From contig NZ_LRML01000010.1 in NCBI RefSeq assembly GCF_001647285.1, forward strand, positions 62,001 through 126,000: DNA of 64,000 nucleotides, in the 5' to 3' direction. This document shows, piece by piece, positions 60,116 through 64,000 of this stretch; positions within the stretch are counted from its first letter, which is position 1, and every line of letters begins with the position of its first letter. The translations under genes and the position numbers were made by a program. The notes under the pieces were generated by a model that did not search any database, was not told the DNA's origin, and was given only the letters and a program-made list of their open reading frames with translations. Source of the stretch: Rufibacter roseus (lineage in GTDB: Bacteria > Bacteroidota > Bacteroidia > Cytophagales > Hymenobacteraceae).

Positions 60116-60155
60116 CTGATTTGGGCCTGTTTTACCAAAATCAGGCCCAAATCAG
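60116..60155. repeat. Nested palindrome family, copy 17
   Basis: CTGATTTGGGCCTGTTTT and AAAATCAGGCCCAAATCAG pair with a single bulged base. Ends 11 nt beyond the beta-barrel stop codon. Confidence 0.8.
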
Positions 60156-60165
60156 ATTTCTGCTG

Positions 60166-60750
60166 CTAATTAGGGTCGGTTATTTGGCTCAGTACACTTG
60201 ATAAATAGATCTGGAAGCCTAAGTTAAGGGTAATGCCGGTTAACCCTCTGCTTTGAAAAGTATTAGAGGACAAATTAGCCTTGTCATAATTGAGCATCAA
60301 TTCAATGCCCACGTGCTCATTCAAGAACTGGGTAACACCCGCCCCGAAACCGTAACTGAAATATCCTTCAGCGTCAGGCCTGTTCATATAGTTATAATCA
60401 TCGTTGAAATTAGTTCCTACTCGGTTGTACCCCGCGCGTCCCTCCAGTAACAGTTTAGTAGGCGAAGAGCCAAAGTAGCCTCTAACAAAAGGCGTAAGGC
60501 CAATGGTGTAGAGTTTATAATAATCAGTGGTAGAATAAGCCACCGGAATGCCTGTGCCCAGAGCAATGTTATCTGCCACAAAGGTGCCAAAGCGCGGGGT
60601 TAACGAAAGAGCGGTGGTGTTGTCTGGGCCTTCAGTGTCAATGTAAAGGCTGCCGGAACCGCCAATAAGCCTTGCGCCTTTTTCTGTTTGGGCCTGTGCC
60701 GAAGCAATGAGGCAAGAAAAGAGAAAGATGGTGAAAAAGACCTTTTTCAT
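60166..60750 (-). CDS. Outer-membrane beta-barrel protein (8-strand type)
   Basis: 194 residues. Signal peptide MKKVFFTIFLFSCLIASAQA, then strands with alternating hydrophobic residues (KGARLIGGSGSLYIDT, ALSLTPRFGTFVADNIALGTGIPV, YTIGLTPFVRGYFG, KLLLEGRAGYN, YFSYGFGAGVTQFLNEHVGIELMLNYDKA, GLTGITLNLGFQIYL): an OmpA/OmpX-like barrel about eight strands long. Single gene; no ligand can be inferred. Confidence 0.85.
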   Translation of the reverse strand: MKKVFFTIFLFSCLIASAQAQTEKGARLIGGSGSLYIDTEGPDNTTALSLTPRFGTFVADNIALGTGIPVAYSTTDYYKLYTIGLTPFVRGYFGSSPTKLLLEGRAGYNRVGTNFNDDYNYMNRPDAEGYFSYGFGAGVTQFLNEHVGIELMLNYDKANLSSNTFQSRGLTGITLNLGFQIYLSSVLSQITDPN

Positions 60751-60830
60751 GTGAAGATGGAATAATTAGATAGATAAAATAAGGAAGCTAAAGAAATTCC
60801 TTTTGGTCTAGGGAGCCAGTACAGCCTGCT

Positions 60831-61283
60831 TTACCCCTGCACCGCAATCTTCAACACCACTTTACGCACCACTTCCTGCGTAGCCAGAGGGGCATGCACA
60901 TCATTGGGGAAGAAGATGGTGAAAAAGCCCGCCGGTACGTCAAACCAACTGGTAGGCTTCACGTCGAAGAAATAGACATCGCGCTCGGCAGAGTAGGGCT
61001 CTATGGAAGTGCCGCAGGAAGAAAGGTCTTGCCAGCCCATGTGATCAGTTCCCCGCACAATATACTGGATGTCAATGTACCGCTGGTGCGCTTCCATTTT
61101 AGCGTCTGCCTTGGCTACACCAGGCCCTTCAGAGAGAATGGCAAAAAGATCATCGCCGGCTAGTTCTATCTTGCCGGTGGGTAAATTCTGAAGATCTGCT
61201 TCTTGTAGAAACTGAAAGGCTTGCTTGAACAGTGGGTGCAGTGCGTAGTAGCGAGCGGCGTGTTGCAGAGAGTCTAAAACCAT
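60831..61283 (-). CDS. YhcH/YjgK/YiaL family protein
   Basis: About 150 residues from ATG 61283 (MVLDSLQHAARYYALHPLFKQAF); the frame continues upstream without likeness. AHQRYIDIQYIVRGTDHMGW and a closing YFFDVKPTSWFDVPAGFFTIFFPNDVHAPL are the cupin pattern of this family (beta-galactosidase small-subunit-like), with His residues on opposite strands that bind a metal in relatives. Some members are N-acetylmannosamine-type anomerases/lyase helpers; which sugar this one handles is unknown and no sugar gene is adjacent. Confidence 0.9.
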   Translation of the reverse strand: MVLDSLQHAARYYALHPLFKQAFQFLQEADLQNLPTGKIELAGDDLFAILSEGPGVAKADAKMEAHQRYIDIQYIVRGTDHMGWQDLSSCGTSIEPYSAERDVYFFDVKPTSWFDVPAGFFTIFFPNDVHAPLATQEVVRKVVLKIAVQG

Positions 61284-61451
61284 AAGTCTTTTTTGTAAAG
61301 GAAAGGCGAGAAAGCGTTGGTGAAAACTGCTGTTAACGCAAGCTAGTATACTTAAAACCACCCAAAGCTTCTGCTGAGTAGGTTGGTAAATTGCACCATT
61401 TTAGGCCAATTACCAAAGAGTAACATCTATTGTTTAAGAAGCAGAGGCTGT

Positions 61452-62075
61452 TTACTTCTCTTCGCATTGGTTAAATCTGCTGCCATGCATTTTCCTGAAG
61501 GAGTACTTTCCACTGCTAATCACGAGAGAATCTAAAGGATTGGCTTCATTGTACAGGGTGCCGGAGAAGGTACCTTGAATGCCTGTTAAAGCAACAGAAC
61601 CAGAAATAGGGTGGAAGGCGGCTACGGTGACCCAAAAGTTTGCTTTATCACTTCTGTTAACGTAGCGCCGTGAAGGTTCACCAGGTTTGTTTTGGTTATA
61701 GATCACAAAGGAGTCAAAGTTTTGTTTATAGGTGCCGGTAAGGGGGTAGGTGCCTGTATTGGTCACGTTCATGAACTGAATCAGCAAAACATCCTCACTT
61801 CTATAATCAGCCAAGCCCTGTGGGTCTTTATACGCCCAGATGGTATAAAATGGAATCTCGCCTTGTGCTCGTACAAGCCCCGATTGGTCCAGGGAGAACG
61901 TGCGGCTGCAGGCATCTTGTTCTCTCTGACCTGGTACCCATTCCTGATTTCCTATTTTCATGCTGAAGGTGTTCAGGGGCAGGCTTGCTTCTCTAACTGG
62001 CGTTCCTTCATCATCTGAGGTGCAACTACTAACCGCTAGCAGTAGTATTGCCAGTGCCAGAGAACTAACCCTCAT
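61452..62075 (-). CDS. Hypothetical lipoprotein
   Basis: About 207 residues. Start chosen at ATG 62075 (MRVSSLALAILLLAVSSCTSDD, lipobox VSSC); ATG 62117 is also in frame, but a -7-like box (TACCTTTA, 62128-62135) would leave almost no leader there. After the anchor: FSMKIGNQEWVPGQREQDACSRTFSL, WAYKDPQGLADYRSEDVLLIQFMNV, FWVTVAAFHPISGSVALTGIQGTFSGTLYNEA. The beta-rich pattern resembles DUF6252-type lipoproteins; two cysteines (DACSR; NQCEE) may form a disulfide. Function unknown. Confidence 0.72.
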   Translation of the reverse strand: MRVSSLALAILLLAVSSCTSDDEGTPVREASLPLNTFSMKIGNQEWVPGQREQDACSRTFSLDQSGLVRAQGEIPFYTIWAYKDPQGLADYRSEDVLLIQFMNVTNTGTYPLTGTYKQNFDSFVIYNQNKPGEPSRRYVNRSDKANFWVTVAAFHPISGSVALTGIQGTFSGTLYNEANPLDSLVISSGKYSFRKMHGSRFNQCEEK

Positions 62076-62127
62076 GCTTAAAGTCTTTGTTTTGGTGGGA
62101 GTTATTCGTTTTTCCATGGGGGTAGAA

Positions 62128-62135
62128 TAAAGGTA
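62128..62135 (-). promoter_or_regulatory. -7-like box TACCTTTA of the lipoprotein gene
   Basis: Minus-strand TACCTTTA, without a clear -33. It supports initiation at 62075 rather than further upstream. Confidence 0.35.
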
Positions 62136-62188
62136 TGACACGTTGTTCTCTGGTGTGTATTTAAGGGGGTGGGTACACGGTAGTCTCC

Positions 62189-62233
62189 ACCTTAAGCGTT
62201 GTTCTATGCGCAAGGCATCAACACGCTTAAGGT
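62189..62233. repeat. 11-bp inverted repeat upstream of the lipoprotein promoter
   Basis: ACCTTAAGCGT (62189-62199) and ACGCTTAAGGT (62223-62233) are exact complements 23 nt apart, 55-100 nt upstream of the -7 box: a possible operator pair or stem. Confidence 0.55.
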
Positions 62234-62249
62234 AGATAAATTTTCTCAT

Positions 62250-62689
62250 TTTCAGGATGCTACGCTAATTTATCTGCGTTGGTGCCTGCATATGAAAAAA
62301 TAATTTGCAAGGGCTATAACAAATAAAAAGTTCAAGCCTTCGGCAGGATTGATACAGGAAAAATGGCTGCTAGCGAAAGAAAGGTAAAAGAACAGAACCG
62401 GTTGGGCAGAGCCAAAGATAAATCTCTTCTACGGCCTCTTTGCCAAAAACATACTTTAAAGATGGCAACAGGTATTTCCATTAATTTATAAGCCAGGCGG
62501 GCAACCCAGGTACTTTGGCTTGGCCGTGTTCAAATATGAAAAGAAACAACCAAAGTGCAGCTGCTGTCGTTAATGACCTAATGCGCTTTCCGGAAATATC
62601 TGGATAACGTTGTTCGACCTCCCGCTCTTTTTACCACCGAGTGGTGGGGACAATTTAATTTTTCAACCCAATTCTTACCTTCAGATCAA
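62250..62689. other. Spacer between lipoprotein and porin genes
   Basis: About 440 bases, divergent promoters expected at both ends. TACCTTCA (62676-62683) just before the porin ATG resembles a -7 box and would give a leaderless mRNA; otherwise I see nothing nameable. Confidence 0.45.
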
Positions 62690-63907
62690 ATGCCTATGCG
62701 CAGAGTGTTACTGCTGCTTTGCTGTACTTTTATGTTTGCCCAAGCCATGGGTCAGTCATCTCCCTTGGAGGCGTATTGGCAAGATGGGCTCAAGTTCCGG
62801 AGCAAAGACACCTTGTACCGGTTCTCGGTAGGCGGCAGGCTGCACTATGACTTGGCGTACTCTGGCCAGTCTGAAGAGTTGGGAAGTCGTTTTGAGCATA
62901 AAAGAACTCAGGTAGAAGTGCGACGGGCCCGGATTTCGCTAGAAGGAAATATCAGGAAAGAGCTGGCGTATGAATTTGAGGTTACCTTTGGCGAGGACAT
63001 AGAATTTGCCGACATGTACGTGGCTTTTCTGCAGGTGCCTTTGGTGGAGCGGCTTACCGTAGGGCATTTCCGGGAGCCTTTCGGGCTGGAGGAGTTAACC
63101 AGCAGCAATGCTATTGTGTTCATGGAACGCGCGCTTACCAGTACTTTTGGCCCCGACCGCAATACTGGTATCATGGTGCAGAAGCCGTTTTGGCAAGAGC
63201 GGCTGCGGGGTTACGTGGGAGTGTTCCGGATTACCGATGACCTAGGCAATGACCGCCAAGGGCTGGGGGACCACTCGTTCACTACCCGCTGGGCCTTTGC
63301 CCCCGTGGTGGCAGACCATAACCAGGTGCTGCACCTGGGCTTAGCCTTTAACCGCATTGCCCCAGACACCGGTAACTATCGTATTAGTACAAACAACGAA
63401 GTCAACACCAGCCCCGATTACCTTGACACGGGCGTGCTGAAAGGTGTGGAAAACGTGAACCAACTGGGTACTGAACTGGGCTTTACCCGTGGCCGCTGGC
63501 TTCTGCAGGGCGAGTGGATACAGTCTTTCACAAAGTTTTCAAATCAGGCTCCAGATGGTTTGGCCAACGCCAAACACCGGTACCAGAGTTTTTACCTGCT
63601 CACCTCGTTCTTCCTGAAAGGAGGGGCACGGGTTTACAGCAAAGGCTCCAACAGATTTAATCCAGTGCTGCAGCCCCGGCACCCGGGTCAAGATGATTTT
63701 GGGGGAGCATGGGAGGCTGGTTTGCGGTATTCGTACCTTGACCTCCGCGATTCACGCCAGCCCCTACACACCCTGCACAATGTTACCGCGGGCCTAACCT
63801 GGTACTACAACACCAATACCCGGGTCATGATGAATTATGTGCACTCTCTCTTTAACCAAGGCGCACGAGCCAACACGCTACAGGGCCGGTTGCAGTTTAC
63901 GTTTTAA
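62690..63907 (+). CDS. Phosphate-selective porin O/P-type outer-membrane porin
   Basis: 405 residues. Signal peptide MPMRRVLLLLCCTFMFAQAMG (an ATG at 62696 is also usable), then the porin O/P pattern: WQDGLKFRSKDTLYRFSVGGRLHYDLAY, RRARISLEGNIRKELAYEFEVTFG, FADMYVAFLQVPLVERLTVGHFREPFGLEELTSSNAIVFMER (quoted in parts: TVGHFREPFGLEELTSSN), repeated strands with aromatic girdles, and a closing LQGRLQFTF with terminal Phe for barrel assembly. It should form a 16-strand trimeric channel for phosphate or polyphosphate-like anions. No pho gene is adjacent. Confidence 0.92.
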   Translation: MPMRRVLLLLCCTFMFAQAMGQSSPLEAYWQDGLKFRSKDTLYRFSVGGRLHYDLAYSGQSEELGSRFEHKRTQVEVRRARISLEGNIRKELAYEFEVTFGEDIEFADMYVAFLQVPLVERLTVGHFREPFGLEELTSSNAIVFMERALTSTFGPDRNTGIMVQKPFWQERLRGYVGVFRITDDLGNDRQGLGDHSFTTRWAFAPVVADHNQVLHLGLAFNRIAPDTGNYRISTNNEVNTSPDYLDTGVLKGVENVNQLGTELGFTRGRWLLQGEWIQSFTKFSNQAPDGLANAKHRYQSFYLLTSFFLKGGARVYSKGSNRFNPVLQPRHPGQDDFGGAWEAGLRYSYLDLRDSRQPLHTLHNVTAGLTWYYNTNTRVMMNYVHSLFNQGARANTLQGRLQFTF

Positions 63908-63955
63908 AAATTTAATAGGAGGCGGGAGGAAAAAATCTATAACGTCAACAAACAA

Positions 63956-63988
63956 AAAGAGCCCGAAAACAACGTTTTCGGGCTCTTT
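63956..63988 (+). terminator. Terminator of the porin gene
   Basis: AAAGAGCCCGAAAAC and GTTTTCGGGCTCTTT form a perfect 15-bp stem with a 3-nt loop, 48 nt after the stop codon; same arm sequence as the terminators at 7402, 21683 and 23650. Confidence 0.92.
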
Positions 63989-64000
63989 CCCTAAAATCAA

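Noticed and set aside
449-60155. The recurring palindromes as a dispersed CRISPR or tRNA/attachment-site set
   Set aside because: Copies are single, spaced by whole genes, degenerate and not adjacent to cas, integrase or tRNA genes.

Overview
The window looks like chromosome from a Bacteroidota of the order Cytophagales, probably the family Hymenobacteraceae (Rufibacter/Nibribacter-like; inferred from gene content and style, not searched). Supporting signs are type IX secretion sorting domains (gliding-motility-type C-terminus at 749-3469, type A C-terminus on the pectate lyase at 47602-49893), an OMP-beta-barrel TonB receptor with a carboxypeptidase-regulatory N-terminus, DUF2795, PepSY-TM and YceI proteins, few Shine-Dalgarno sites, and promoters of the Bacteroidota type (-33 TTTG, -7 TAnnTTTG). 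There is no rRNA, tRNA, CRISPR array, transposase or phage module.

Layout. 0-10 kb: two tandem cell-surface T9SS proteins (the first cut by the window edge), a LamG-like exported protein behind an AraC regulator, a lipoprotein, a PepSY membrane protein, a LOG-family phosphoribohydrolase and a MacB/FtsX-type permease. 10-25 kb: queA, a Vat-like O-acetyltransferase, a large PAS/GAF histidine kinase, ispD, an orphan ABC ATPase, a DUF2795 protein, a beta-barrel protein, a DUF349 protein, ettA, an alpha/beta hydrolase, two lipoproteins (one YceI) and a membrane protein. 25-46 kb: M16 protease, TonB-dependent receptor, second PAS histidine kinase, a small orphan protein in an AT-rich spacer, map, a RibD/DHFR-like reductase, a SWIM-SNF2 helicase, an MtfA-like peptidase with a SEC-C tail, a MATE exporter, a TonB-domain protein and an SDR. 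46-64 kb: a broken lipoprotein gene, pectate lyase, TM2, a WYL regulator-RidA-YdeI unit, a Crp/Fnr regulator-pirin pair, an AT-rich SIR2 gene interrupted by an amber codon, an SDR/AraC/Atu4866 set, and further outer-membrane and lipoprotein genes ending with a phosphate-selective-type porin.

Most genes are housekeeping or single accessory genes. The more unusual content is regulatory and repetitive. (i) A degenerate nested palindrome (GTTTT-nrGCCTG-TTTTC/GAAAA-AGGCyn-AAAAC) recurs about 20 times, nearly once per intergenic gap and usually just after a stop codon, sometimes fused to a terminator hairpin. (ii) Two ~0.48-kb non-coding elements share a virtually identical core. (iii) A 30-bp motif with two TTTGA half-sites 21 nt apart lies exactly 29 nt before a TAnnTTTG box both upstream of the SDR gene at 57918 and upstream of the Atu4866 gene at 59939, which frames a small AraC regulon. 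(iv) Good operator candidates sit beside the Crp/Fnr-pirin pair, the WYL-RidA pair and the pectate lyase. (v) The SIR2 gene, by eye much AT-richer than its surroundings, is the only clear defence-type, probably transferred, gene, and it carries an in-frame TAG.
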